DNA of 64,000 bases from Bacteriovoracales bacterium (GTDB lineage Bacteria; Bdellovibrionota; Bacteriovoracia; Bacteriovoracales; Bacteriovoracaceae). Location: contig JASBRV010000101.1 of NCBI GenBank assembly GCA_030149295.1, forward strand, positions 53,936-117,935, given 5' to 3'. This document shows, piece by piece, positions 35,173 through 44,178 of the stretch (position 1 is its first letter; every line of letters begins with the position of its first letter). The notes under the pieces were generated by a model, which saw nothing but the letters and a program-made list of their open reading frames with translations, searched no databases and was not told the DNA's origin. The position numbers and the translations under genes were made by a program.

Positions 35173-36046
35173 GTTCTTGAATACCTTTTTTACATATTTC
35201 TAGCATTAGGTCTTTAAGAGAAGGGTCTCTAAGAGCAAACTGGACTGTGGCATTTAAATAACCGGAGACTGATCCAGTATCGAAGCGATTCCCCTTAAAT
35301 ATATGGGCTAAAACGGTGTTATTTTCTGCCATTAAATTAATGGCATCGGTTAATTGATATTCACCACCGACACCCCGAGGAATCTGCTCCAAATAATCAA
35401 ATATCTCTTGTTTTAAAATATACCGACCAGGTGTGGCGAGGTTGGTTGGCGCAATCTCAGGTTGTGGTTTTTCAATCATCTTGCTCATCTTATAAGTTGA
35501 TGAATCATTTTTAAGCTGAACACCATCGATGATTCCGTATTTTGTTGTGTCGCTTGGAGGAACTTCCATGACGCCGATTACGGAGGAGCCTCCATTATTT
35601 TCGCTTATCTCCATCAGCTGTTTAGTAACTGGTATATCTGATAAGACCAAGTCGTCACCTAAGATAACAGCGAAAGCTTCATCTTTTATTATGTGCCGAG
35701 CACAGTTTATAGCGTGCCCTAAGCCAAGTTGCTCTTTTTGTCTTACAGTTATAATTTCAATCTTTGAGCCTATCTCTTTAATCTTGTTAGCTTGTTCAGC
35801 TTTTCCATTTCTTTCCAAGAAGCCTTCTAACTCTAAATTCCGATCAAAATAGTCCTCTATCGCTGTTTTTCCTGTGCTTGTTACAAATACCAACTCTTCA
35901 ATACCCGAGCGAATCGCTTCGTCAACTGCATAGTGAATCATTGGTTTATTAATAATAGGAATCATCTCTTTGGGGATTTGTTTAGTAGCTGGAAGAAATC
36001 GTGTTCCCTTTCCAGCGACAGGGATGACGGCCTTTTTTATCTTCAT
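35165..36046 (-). CDS. galU: UTP-glucose-1-phosphate uridylyltransferase
   Basis: A 293-residue enzyme forming UDP-glucose. It has the sugar-nucleotidyltransferase start AVIPVAGKGTRFLPATKQIPKEM, LGLGHAINCA, AVILGDDLV and GRYILKQEIFDYLE, all characteristic of bacterial GalU. UDP-glucose feeds LPS and polysaccharide synthesis. It starts the minus-strand operon that continues to priA, and its start region lies back-to-back with the barrel-protein gene at 36087, leaving about 40 bases for both promoters. Confidence 0.95.
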   Translation of the reverse strand: MKIKKAVIPVAGKGTRFLPATKQIPKEMIPIINKPMIHYAVDEAIRSGIEELVFVTSTGKTAIEDYFDRNLELEGFLERNGKAEQANKIKEIGSKIEIITVRQKEQLGLGHAINCARHIIKDEAFAVILGDDLVLSDIPVTKQLMEISENNGGSSVIGVMEVPPSDTTKYGIIDGVQLKNDSSTYKMSKMIEKPQPEIAPTNLATPGRYILKQEIFDYLEQIPRGVGGEYQLTDAINLMAENNTVLAHIFKGNRFDTGSVSGYLNATVQFALRDPSLKDLMLEICKKGIQEHG

Positions 36047-36086
36047 TATAATAATCCTATCCTACAACTTGGTCTTTGAGGTCCCA

Positions 36087-36986
36087 ATGTATTCAAACTG
36101 GTTTCGATTTTATTCTCTTATTTTGTTATTAGCAATTTTATCAAATCCAACATTCGCTTCCAGTAGAATTCCTAAGTTTGAAACGACCAGGATGAAATCA
36201 ACAGGCGGTGCAGGTGTAGCTAGCCTTTTAATGGACGAGGCGACTTTTTTAAACCCCGCAACAATCGCCTACTATGAACAATCAAGTGTATTTTTTCAAA
36301 GATCAGGACTAGAAACCACCCAAGCGACTTCTGGTTCTACAGAGGAATTTAAGTCCATGAGTATTATTGCCAGTGATGCTAAGGGCGTGACCGGGGGTTC
36401 CTTGAGTTATAATACCGTCGAGTTTGCAGGACAAAAAGTAGAGCGAATATCTTCGGCATTTGGCAGACCCATTGGCAAAAAATCTAGCTTTGGTGTCAAC
36501 TTATCCTACAGTAAGGAAGAACTTTTTAACGAAAACAATCAGGTCATTGAAGAAGACTATAAACAGGTCACTTTTGGAGTCGCCCATGCCATTAGCGAAT
36601 CTGTTACCATGGGCGTAGTTGTCTATGACCCTTTCCAAGACAAAGAAAATCAAACCCTCGCAGTTTCAGGTCTTCAATATGTTTATAAAGGATTCATTAG
36701 TTTAATGTTTGATGTCGGAGCGGACTACAACAGAAATCTTAGTGACACACTTGTTTGGAGAGCGGCGACTCAGTTAAAAGTTTTTGATGATTTTTTTCTT
36801 CGCTTTGGTACTTTTGATGACAAAGGCCGTAAGGAAAAAGGAAATGGTGCCGGTATAGGGTGGATTCAGCCCAAGCTTGTTCTTGAGCTTGCAGTACAAA
36901 ACCTCGATGTTTTAGAGGATGATCTCCTTAACCAACAAGGCGAAGAAGTAAAAGAGACTAGCTTCAGTCTTTCTTACAGGTTTTAA
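36087..36986 (+). CDS. Outer-membrane barrel protein (FadL/PorV-like N-terminus)
   Basis: From ATG 36087, seven bases after GAGG, the product has 299 residues with a signal peptide ending at TFA. A longer frame from 35970 would overlap galU and lose the signal peptide. The mature start TRMKSTGGAGVASLLMDEATFLNPA matches the motif seen near the N-terminus of FadL/PorV and TraF-like barrels, and the protein ends in ETSFSLSYRF. It leads a plus-strand envelope operon with the CFI-box protein, LptF/G permease and ArnT-like enzyme. Confidence 0.68.
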   Translation: MYSNWFRFYSLILLLAILSNPTFASSRIPKFETTRMKSTGGAGVASLLMDEATFLNPATIAYYEQSSVFFQRSGLETTQATSGSTEEFKSMSIIASDAKGVTGGSLSYNTVEFAGQKVERISSAFGRPIGKKSSFGVNLSYSKEELFNENNQVIEEDYKQVTFGVAHAISESVTMGVVVYDPFQDKENQTLAVSGLQYVYKGFISLMFDVGADYNRNLSDTLVWRAATQLKVFDDFFLRFGTFDDKGRKEKGNGAGIGWIQPKLVLELAVQNLDVLEDDLLNQQGEEVKETSFSLSYRF

Positions 36987-36987
36987 A

Positions 36988-37686
36988 ATGACCGAAAAGA
37001 AAGAAGGCAATAAAAAAGAAGCTCCTGAAGCTGTTCCCAAAGTTTATCAAGAACGTCTCAAGCTATTAAAAAAAGCTCAGGAGTATAGTGCTGCCGATGA
37101 CATACCTAAAGCCGTTGAACTATACAGCCAATATCTCAACGCACTAGCGACTTATTTTAAAATCGAAGAGCCAAAACTTGACCCCAAATTGTTTAATCCC
37201 GAAACTGACCTAGCAGAATTATTTCTTATTAGTCACGCTTATTGGGATTTAGCCAAAGCATATGATCGAAGCCCTAACCTCCATCTTGAGTCCATCCGGT
37301 GTCTTGACCAATTTGTCAAATTCACAATTGGTTTTAAGTACCAATACGTTAATGCAAGAACCATGAGAGCCTTCATCAGAAAGCGACTCGCTCACAACCC
37401 CAAAGCTTTCAAACAAGCATATGAGCGCATTCAAGTTGAAAGTAAAGGCTGTTTTATCAGTAGTGATGTTTTAGGAAGTAGTCATCCTCAAACAGAACGT
37501 TTGCGTGAAAGAAAGTTTTATTGGCAAAAGTTTATGCTTGGAAAGTACTTTGTTTCCTTTTATTACAACATTTGTTGTCCCATTTATTTTAAAACAAGAG
37601 GTCTTCCTTACCTTGGTGTATGGATTCAAAGACTGATAAGACAAATTCTTCTCAGTATCCCCTTAAAACAAAAAGAAAACAGGTAA
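36988..37686 (+). CDS. CFI-box protein with helical N-terminal domain
   Basis: A 232-residue protein without a signal peptide. Residues 15-115 are helical with TPR-like spacing. Residues 155-210 (GCFISSDVLGSSHPQTERLRERKF, then LGKYFVSFYYNICCPIYF) match the CFI-box (CFIATAAYGS...LRxFRD...) found at the C-terminus of many uncharacterised proteins, here with the ATA replaced by SSD. Cys155 may be modified or anchor the protein. It starts one base after the barrel gene stop and eight bases before the permease gene. Confidence 0.6.
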   Translation: MTEKKEGNKKEAPEAVPKVYQERLKLLKKAQEYSAADDIPKAVELYSQYLNALATYFKIEEPKLDPKLFNPETDLAELFLISHAYWDLAKAYDRSPNLHLESIRCLDQFVKFTIGFKYQYVNARTMRAFIRKRLAHNPKAFKQAYERIQVESKGCFISSDVLGSSHPQTERLRERKFYWQKFMLGKYFVSFYYNICCPIYFKTRGLPYLGVWIQRLIRQILLSIPLKQKENR

Positions 37687-37693
37687 AGTCCAG

Positions 37694-38794
37694 ATGAGTT
37701 TAAGAAATCTCATTTTAAAAGAGTGGTTTCGCTTTTTCATAGGAGCTTTTCTTGCACTCACTCTTCTCATTACCGTTGCTGAGCTCATCTCAGGATTTCT
37801 TAGAAGCAATGTCACAGCGACAGAGGTTGTCTTAAATCATATTGTTGAAATTACAAATAAGTTTAAACTTATTACCCCTGTTAGCTGCCTTATGGCATCT
37901 CTTTTTGCTATAAACAAACTCAAAAATCGAAATGAACTTACCGCCATTTTCGCTGCAGGATATTCTAGAAAACGATTCTTTAAAGATATTCTTATTGGTG
38001 CAATGATCATCTCCTGTGCTCAATTTTTCATCAGTGGATTTCTAGAGCCTTACACTAAGTCAAAGAAAGATTTCTTCATAGAGGATGGTCAGTCCAAGTT
38101 TAAAAATCTAAAATCAGAAGGACTCATGGCCTCTACTATTGAGTCTGGTCGGCTTTGGTTTAAGTCTCAAAGATATTTTTTTAGCTTTAGCTCTTTTGAT
38201 AAAAAACTAGATCAGCTCAATGATGTAGCCATTTTCTTTATTAATTCAGACAACCTATTGTCAAAGAAAATTACAGCTAAAACACTTCGTTATATTGGTG
38301 ACGCTTGGATTGGTAGGGATGTTGTTGAGATAGATCGCCTGGCAGAGAAAGTCTTTCCAGCTATCTCACGATCCAACGATTACCCCATCGCGATTTTAGA
38401 AACTCCAGCTGACTTTAAAGAAATCGAGGCAGACATAACGACACTCAATGTTTTTGATCTCTATAAATATATCGCTAAGCTTGATGAGAGTGGAATCAAT
38501 GTAAATGAATACTCTGTCATGTTTTTAGAAAAATTTAGCATCTCTTTTATTTGTATCATTTTCGCATTAGTAGCCTCTATTGGTGCGTTTCGACCAAACC
38601 GTAGAGGCTCCTCATTTGGCAAAAGCCTACTTGTTGTTTTCGTTTTTGTTATTTTATATTGGCTTATCAATTCATACTCAATCGGACTTGGACAATCGGG
38701 AAAAATTAATCCCTATCTTGCCTGCTTTGGTGTACCTGCCCTTTTTACACTTTTTCTCTTCTACCAATTTTTTAAAAACAGAAAGCTTACATGA
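37694..38794 (+). CDS. LptF/LptG family permease
   Basis: A 366-residue inner-membrane protein of the YjgP/YjgQ family: three N-terminal membrane segments (residues 10-120), a periplasmic beta-jellyroll-like domain (about 130-260), then three more segments. LptF and LptG form the LPS-extracting ABC transporter with LptB. Which of the two this is cannot be judged; only one copy is in this window. It overlaps the ArnT-like gene by ATGA, suggesting joint work in LPS export or modification. Confidence 0.85.
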   Translation: MSLRNLILKEWFRFFIGAFLALTLLITVAELISGFLRSNVTATEVVLNHIVEITNKFKLITPVSCLMASLFAINKLKNRNELTAIFAAGYSRKRFFKDILIGAMIISCAQFFISGFLEPYTKSKKDFFIEDGQSKFKNLKSEGLMASTIESGRLWFKSQRYFFSFSSFDKKLDQLNDVAIFFINSDNLLSKKITAKTLRYIGDAWIGRDVVEIDRLAEKVFPAISRSNDYPIAILETPADFKEIEADITTLNVFDLYKYIAKLDESGINVNEYSVMFLEKFSISFICIIFALVASIGAFRPNRRGSSFGKSLLVVFVFVILYWLINSYSIGLGQSGKINPYLACFGVPALFTLFLFYQFFKNRKLT

Positions 38795-40359
38795 AATCAT
38801 TAAAATATTTTTTCTTTTTTTTAATCCTTTCTTTATTTTTCTATGATCTTGGAAATATTAATGGTCTTAGGCAGGGAACAGAAGGGTTCTATCTTCTTAT
38901 TAGTCAAGAAATGTATAATGCGGGCGATTTACTCACTCCTCGCATCTATGGAGATTACCATTGGAGTAAACCGCCCTTTCAGTTTTGGCTTCCAATGGCC
39001 TTCTTCAAACTATTTGGAGGTAGTTATCTTTATTGGGCAAGGTTTTCAATCTTAACCTTCTCATTTCTATGCCTATTAATTATTAGTCGTTGGTATGAAG
39101 ATGAGCTTAAACGAAATTGGCATGAGGCATTTCTAGCCCTTCTGGTACCATTTTATTTTATAAAGTATGCCCGTATTTTTATGATGGAATCGGCACTCAC
39201 GCTTCTCTCTACTCTCGGCGCCTTATATCTATATAGCTACTTAAAGAGAAATAAATCTTTCCATTTAATTTTTGGTGCAATCTTTACTGGGTTAAGTGTT
39301 CTTGTTAAAGGACCCGTTAGCTTGGTCATGATTGCTCCCCCTCTTTTTGTCTTTTGCTTGTATAGCAAAAAGAGTAGTCTAAAGTTTTTCAAATACATGG
39401 TTCTTTCAACTTTTCTTGGAAGCTTATGGTTTCTTGCCTCATATTTTAGGTTTGGTGATGAGTTTTTTAATTACTTCTTTATTCGAGAAAACCTTGGAAA
39501 ATTTGAGTCAAAATCTTATCCCATGCGACACGTTCTTCAAGGTTTAATTATTTACTCCTTCCCCATCTGGCTTTTAATTCCAGGTTTCTATAAAAAACTT
39601 AAAGGTGAATTTTTCAAAAAGGACATCAATCTTTTCTTTCTACTTACTTTTGGTTGTTTCTTTTTTCTTTGGTTTTTACCTAAACAAAGATCACATCACT
39701 ATGCTGTTCCTAGCATTCCACTTCTATGTCTTTTCGTAATTTATAATTTTCACGAAGTCCAAGGTAAAGGTTTTCGCTACTTCTCTTTCATAGCAAAACC
39801 ATTTTACGTCCTCATAGGCATCTTTGGTATTTTATTAGGAGCTCTCTATTTCTTCAGGGAAGATTTAGCACTAATTCAATCACAACAGTATTTTCTTGGA
39901 GCTTTTTTTGTTCTCGGGTTGTGGACCTATCTAAACCAACGAGAAAAAGTGACCTATCCATTCCTTAGATTCGTACTCCCACTACAACTCTTATGGCTAT
40001 TTTTACTTCCCATTGGAATTTTGCCAGTCGTTCCAAATGATATCGCCTCCATCATCAATCAAACATCTCAGGACGTTTTCATTCGCTATCGAAAGCCTTT
40101 TTTCGTTATGGAAAGTGTAGAAAAGGAGGTTAAGTTACTGCCGCCAAAGGGACTCGGGAGCTCCTCCATTAAAAGCGGCGACATCGTCTTTATCAATGAA
40201 CAAACTTTCAAGAACGATCCAAATTCTCGTGAGTTTTCCCCATTAAAAAGATGGAAAGTGTGGATAAGGGGTTCTCGGGCTAAAGACATTCTTGGCGCAC
40301 TGAGACAAGGTAGCCTTAAGCCCCTTCAAGAGTTTTATACAATTGTTCAAAAAAATTGA
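38791..40359 (+). CDS. ArnT/PMT-like GT-C glycosyltransferase
   Basis: A 522-residue polytopic membrane enzyme. The first loop holds GLRQGTEGFYLLISQEM and later YHWSKPPFQFWLPMAFFKLFG, the pattern of ArnT-type and PMT_2 transferases, in which an acidic residue in the first loop is catalytic. About eleven membrane segments and a C-terminal soluble domain follow. ArnT transfers a sugar from undecaprenyl phosphate to lipid A. With the LptF/G permease upstream (four-base overlap), lipid A or LPS modification is the likely role; donor and acceptor are unknown. Confidence 0.75.
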   Translation: MKSLKYFFFFLILSLFFYDLGNINGLRQGTEGFYLLISQEMYNAGDLLTPRIYGDYHWSKPPFQFWLPMAFFKLFGGSYLYWARFSILTFSFLCLLIISRWYEDELKRNWHEAFLALLVPFYFIKYARIFMMESALTLLSTLGALYLYSYLKRNKSFHLIFGAIFTGLSVLVKGPVSLVMIAPPLFVFCLYSKKSSLKFFKYMVLSTFLGSLWFLASYFRFGDEFFNYFFIRENLGKFESKSYPMRHVLQGLIIYSFPIWLLIPGFYKKLKGEFFKKDINLFFLLTFGCFFFLWFLPKQRSHHYAVPSIPLLCLFVIYNFHEVQGKGFRYFSFIAKPFYVLIGIFGILLGALYFFREDLALIQSQQYFLGAFFVLGLWTYLNQREKVTYPFLRFVLPLQLLWLFLLPIGILPVVPNDIASIINQTSQDVFIRYRKPFFVMESVEKEVKLLPPKGLGSSSIKSGDIVFINEQTFKNDPNSREFSPLKRWKVWIRGSRAKDILGALRQGSLKPLQEFYTIVQKN

Positions 40360-40365
40360 ACAGTT
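40341..40365 (+). other. Stem-loop across the stop codon of the ArnT-like gene
   Basis: AATTGTTCAA (40341-40350) pairs with TTGAACAGTT (40356-40365), with one G-T wobble, around an A5 loop that includes the last codons. No T run follows, so it is not a clear intrinsic terminator; it may protect the transcript 3' end. Confidence 0.3.
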
Positions 40366-40427
40366 GGCCATCATGCGCCCCGCACAATAATTAGACCTTT
40401 TCCACGCCCCCATGCTATAAGAAGCGC

Positions 40428-41033
40428 ATGAAAACTACTGTTGCGGCCTACAATGAGGCTTTTACAAACTACTCACCCGAAGGTGAGAAGTTAAAAATTT
40501 ATACTTACCCTGCTCCCGTTCTCAAAAAAGTCGCAGAACCTGTGGAATTATTCGATGATGAATTAAAAACTCTATGTCGAAATATGCTTTTTACCATGTA
40601 CCAAGCACCTGGAATTGGTCTTGCCGCTCCTCAGGTTGGTTTAAGCAAAAGAATATTTGTCATGGATATCGATTACAACAGGGAACAAGTCACAAGAGCA
40701 GACGGGACCTCTGACACCGTCCTTAAGGACTTTAACCCTCTCATCTTCATTAACCCTAAAATTAAAAATAAGGTTGGAGAAATTCTATATCAAGAGGGCT
40801 GCCTTTCCTTCCCCGGTATTTTCGAGGACGTTAAGAGGGCTGAAGCGATAACTGTTGAATTTCAAGATTGGGAAGGAAACCCTCACACTCTTGAAGCTTC
40901 AGATCTACTTTCTGTTTGTATTCAACATGAAAATGATCATCTTGATGGAGTTGTATTTCTCGAAAGGCTTAGTCTTCTCAAGAAGAACCTTCTTATGAAA
41001 AAGTTTTTAAAGAAAAAGAAGAAGGGGAATTAG
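40428..41033 (+). CDS. def: Peptide deformylase
   Basis: A 201-residue metalloenzyme removing the formyl group from nascent proteins. All three motifs are present: GIGLAAPQVG, QEGCLSFPG and QHENDHLDG, with Cys, His and His as metal ligands and Glu catalytic. It has about 20 extra N-terminal residues and a charged insertion after VMDIDYNREQV. It overlaps fmt by one base, the usual def-fmt pair. Confidence 0.96.
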   Translation: MKTTVAAYNEAFTNYSPEGEKLKIYTYPAPVLKKVAEPVELFDDELKTLCRNMLFTMYQAPGIGLAAPQVGLSKRIFVMDIDYNREQVTRADGTSDTVLKDFNPLIFINPKIKNKVGEILYQEGCLSFPGIFEDVKRAEAITVEFQDWEGNPHTLEASDLLSVCIQHENDHLDGVVFLERLSLLKKNLLMKKFLKKKKKGN

Positions 41034-41986
41034 TGAAAGTCGCTTTTTTTGGTACACCTGAGTTCTCAGTGCCCTGCCTACGCTTACTTCATGAGCATGC
41101 AGAGATAGATGTCGCCTGTGTCGTCAGCATGCCTGATAGAAAAGCTGGTAGAGGTAAAAAGTTACAAACACCCCCTGTTGCTGCCTTTGCAAAAGAAAAG
41201 GGATTAGAGTTAATTCAAACTGAAAATATCAATAAAGATTCTGACGCTATAGAAAAGCTTAACAAACTCGAGATCGATTTCTTCATCGTTTTAGCCTTCG
41301 CTCAATTTTTAGGTAAAAAAGTATTAAATATACCTAAGTATGGCGCTTTCAATATTCACACCAGTCTTTTACCAAAATACCGAGGTGCAGCCCCGATTCA
41401 ATATGCCTTACTAAACGGCGATAAAGAAACTGGAGTTAGCATCCAAAAGATGGTTTCTAAAATGGATGCTGGTGATATTGCTTACTCTCATAAAGTAACA
41501 ATTGATAATGACGACACATCTGGTTCATTATTTAAAAAACTAGAGTCACAAGCAGCTATTGGTCTTGCTGAGTTTTTAAAAATCTTCCTCTCTTCTCCAA
41601 GAAATTTGAAACTAGAGCCACAAGATGAGAACTTTGTTTCCTTTGCTCCGACAATAAAGAAACAAGATGGATTAATAGATCCTTTTAAATACAGCGCTAA
41701 GGAAATATTTAATCAAAGCAAGGCCTTTTCACCATGGCCTGGACAGTTTATTTTTCTTAACGATCAGAGGCTTAAAGTAAACAAGGTCGAAGTTTTCCCA
41801 AAGGTATTATCTCCCGGTGATTTTTCTATCGACTATGGTGCACTTTTACTTGGCACCAAAGAAGGTACTATTCGTCTTAGTGAAGTTCAGCCAGAAGGTA
41901 AAAAATCACAAACAGATAAAGATCTCCTAAACAGTTTTAAGAGTAAGGGAATTTCACCTCTTCTTAACAAGGAACACTATGTCTAA
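41033..41986 (+). CDS. fmt: Methionyl-tRNA formyltransferase
   Basis: A 317-residue enzyme that formylates initiator Met-tRNA. The N-terminus MKVAFFGTPEFSVPCL, the formyl-binding INTSLLPKYRGAAPIQ-like segment (here NIHTSLLPKYRGAAP) and the C-terminal OB-like domain match Fmt. The start is GTG 41033 sharing one base with the def stop. Its 3' end overlaps rpe by eight bases, extending the coupled cluster. Confidence 0.95.
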   Translation: MKVAFFGTPEFSVPCLRLLHEHAEIDVACVVSMPDRKAGRGKKLQTPPVAAFAKEKGLELIQTENINKDSDAIEKLNKLEIDFFIVLAFAQFLGKKVLNIPKYGAFNIHTSLLPKYRGAAPIQYALLNGDKETGVSIQKMVSKMDAGDIAYSHKVTIDNDDTSGSLFKKLESQAAIGLAEFLKIFLSSPRNLKLEPQDENFVSFAPTIKKQDGLIDPFKYSAKEIFNQSKAFSPWPGQFIFLNDQRLKVNKVEVFPKVLSPGDFSIDYGALLLGTKEGTIRLSEVQPEGKKSQTDKDLLNSFKSKGISPLLNKEHYV

Positions 41987-42632
41987 TATCGTTTCTCCAT
42001 CAATACTTAGCTGTGACTTTCTTAATATAGAAAAAGAAATCTCTTGGTTTGAGAAAGAAAAAGACCTTTGGATCCACCTCGATGTCATGGACGGCCATTT
42101 TGTTCCAAATTTAACTTTTGGCATTCCCATCATCAAGCAGATTAGTAAGAAAACGACACTTCCACTTGATGCTCACCTCATGGTCAACAATCCTGAGTTT
42201 CACATGGAGGAAATGAAAGAGTTTGGATTGGAAAACGTAACCTTTCATTTAGAGACAGTAAATGACTGTCTCAGCTTAATAAGTAAGTATAAGCCCTTTT
42301 ATAAAAAAATTGGTGTAAGCATTAAACCGAAGACTCCACTATCTCAACTTAGCGATGAAATTCTTAGATCTATAGATCTTATTCTTGTCATGTCCGTTGA
42401 GCCTGGCTTCGGTGGTCAATCCTTCATTGAAGATTCTATTTCTCGCATTAAAGACTTGGCACAAAAAAGAAAGTCACTTGACGCCAACTTCCAAATTCAA
42501 GTTGATGGTGGCATTAGCGACAGTAATTCAAAGATTGTCAGAGAAGCCGGGGCTGATAATCTTGTAGCCGGTAGTTATATTTTTAAAAATCATCCTTCTC
42601 AATACTTAGAGAAAGTGAAAAGCATTCGTTAA
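41979..42632 (+). CDS. rpe: Ribulose-phosphate 3-epimerase
   Basis: A 217-residue TIM-barrel enzyme interconverting ribulose-5-phosphate and xylulose-5-phosphate. Motifs SPSILSCDF, LDVMDGHFVPNLTFG, LDAHLMV, MSVEPGFGGQ and VDGGI supply the metal and phosphate ligands. It overlaps fmt by eight bases and is ten bases from hutH, placing pentose-phosphate metabolism between translation and histidine breakdown genes. Confidence 0.95.
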   Translation: MSNIVSPSILSCDFLNIEKEISWFEKEKDLWIHLDVMDGHFVPNLTFGIPIIKQISKKTTLPLDAHLMVNNPEFHMEEMKEFGLENVTFHLETVNDCLSLISKYKPFYKKIGVSIKPKTPLSQLSDEILRSIDLILVMSVEPGFGGQSFIEDSISRIKDLAQKRKSLDANFQIQVDGGISDSNSKIVREAGADNLVAGSYIFKNHPSQYLEKVKSIR

Positions 42633-42642
42633 AGAGGGTTAA

Positions 42643-44178
42643 GTGGAAATTATCATTAATGGAAATGAACTTACAACAGAGCAGATTGCTACTGTTGCCT
42701 ATAACATTGGCAACTCAACAATAGTTTCATTAAGCGAAGAAAGCCGAGACAAAATCAGAGCTAGTAAAGCTTACGTTGAAAAAATTGTTGAAAAAGGTGA
42801 AGCCGTTTACGGAATTAATACTGGCTTTGGTGCCTTATCAGATGTACATATTCCAAAAGAAGATCTCGCAAAACTACAAATTAATCTCATTAGAAGCCAC
42901 TGTACTGGTGTAGGCCAACCGTTCAACCATGAAGTCACTCGGGCCATTATGCTCTTAAGGGCAAATTGTCTAGCTTCTGGTTTCAGTGGTGTTAATCCCG
43001 AAGCAGTGAACCTACTTATCGATTTTCTTAACCACAATATCATTCCCCTTGTGCCTTCTAAAGGATCTGTCGGTGCCTCTGGAGACCTTGCGCCTCTCAG
43101 TCACATCGCCCTTTGTCTTATTGGAGAGGGGAATGTTCATTTTAACGGAAAAACCGTTCGCGCAGATTTTGCTATTGATCAAATAGGTAAAAAACCAATC
43201 AGCCTTGGCCCCAAAGATGGCCTTGCCCTCATCAATGGCACTGCTGTTATGGCGGCCCTAGGAAGTTTGGCGATTGAAAAGGCCGAGAGGATAATGAAGC
43301 TTGCTGATATCACTGCAGCTCTAACGTGTGATGGTGTACGAGGAACGCTAAGGGCCTTTGATCCCAAAATTCAAAGACTAAAACCTCATCCAGGACAAAT
43401 AGAATCTGCCAACAACCTGCGAAAACTTTTAGAAAATAGTGAAGTCATGAATTCTCATGAAGAATGTGGAAAAGTACAAGACCCCTACTCGCTTCGCTGT
43501 GTTCCTCAAGTTCACGGTGCCTGCAGACAAACCCTAAGACATATCAAAGAGGTTTTTGGTTATGAGCTTAATGCGGTAACGGACAACCCTCTGATTTTTC
43601 TTGAAGAAGATGATGTTATATCTGGAGGAAACTTTCATGGTGAGGCAATTGCACTCGCAATGGATTATCTCGCAATGGGTGTCGCAGAAATTTGCAATAT
43701 TTCCGAAAGAAGGGTCGAAAAAATGATGAACCCAACTTTTTCAGAACTTCCTGCTTTTCTTATTGAGTCCTCTGGATTGAACTCTGGTTTGATGATAGCT
43801 CACGTCACAGCCGCAGCACTTGCCTCGGAAAATAAATACCTGTGCCATCCTGCAAGTGTTGACAGTATTCCGACCTCAACAGATAAAGAAGACCATGTTT
43901 CAATGGGTGTAACCTCTGGTCGAAAACTCCACGAGGTTATTGATAACGCTTTTAATTGCATTGCCATAGAACTACTTTGTGCCACCCAAGCACTTGAATT
44001 CCAAAGGCCTCTTAAAAGCTCTCCTGCCCTTGAAGCTGTCCATCGAATCATTAGACAACATGTTCCGTTCATCAAAGAAGACAGGACATTTCATGTTGAT
44101 ATTGAAAATATAATTAAAGTTATTAAAACAGAGGAAATCTTCTCAGAAATAGAACGAAATATTGGAGCATTAGAATGA
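42643..44178 (+). CDS. hutH: Histidine ammonia-lyase
   Basis: A 511-residue enzyme deaminating histidine to urocanate. The self-forming MIO cofactor triad Ala-Ser-Gly is at residues 145-147 in [14 protein letters not shown], and the catalytic Tyr is in [11 protein letters not shown] near residue 56. The start is GTG 42643 with AGAGGG upstream. It overlaps hutU by four bases (ATGA). Confidence 0.96.
   Translation: MEIIINGNELTTEQIATVAYNIGNSTIVSLSEESRDKIRASKAYVEKIVEKGEAVYGINTGFGALSDVHIPKEDLAKLQINLIRSHCTGVGQPFNHEVTRAIMLLRANCLASGFSGVNPEAVNLLIDFLNHNIIPLVPSKGSVGASGDLAPLSHIALCLIGEGNVHFNGKTVRADFAIDQIGKKPISLGPKDGLALINGTAVMAALGSLAIEKAERIMKLADITAALTCDGVRGTLRAFDPKIQRLKPHPGQIESANNLRKLLENSEVMNSHEECGKVQDPYSLRCVPQVHGACRQTLRHIKEVFGYELNAVTDNPLIFLEEDDVISGGNFHGEAIALAMDYLAMGVAEICNISERRVEKMMNPTFSELPAFLIESSGLNSGLMIAHVTAAALASENKYLCHPASVDSIPTSTDKEDHVSMGVTSGRKLHEVIDNAFNCIAIELLCATQALEFQRPLKSSPALEAVHRIIRQHVPFIKEDRTFHVDIENIIKVIKTEEIFSEIERNIGALE

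Noticed and set aside
35970..36086. Upstream extension of the barrel-protein gene
   Set aside because: It overlaps the start of galU and would put 39 residues before a clear signal peptide; GAGG supports ATG 36087.
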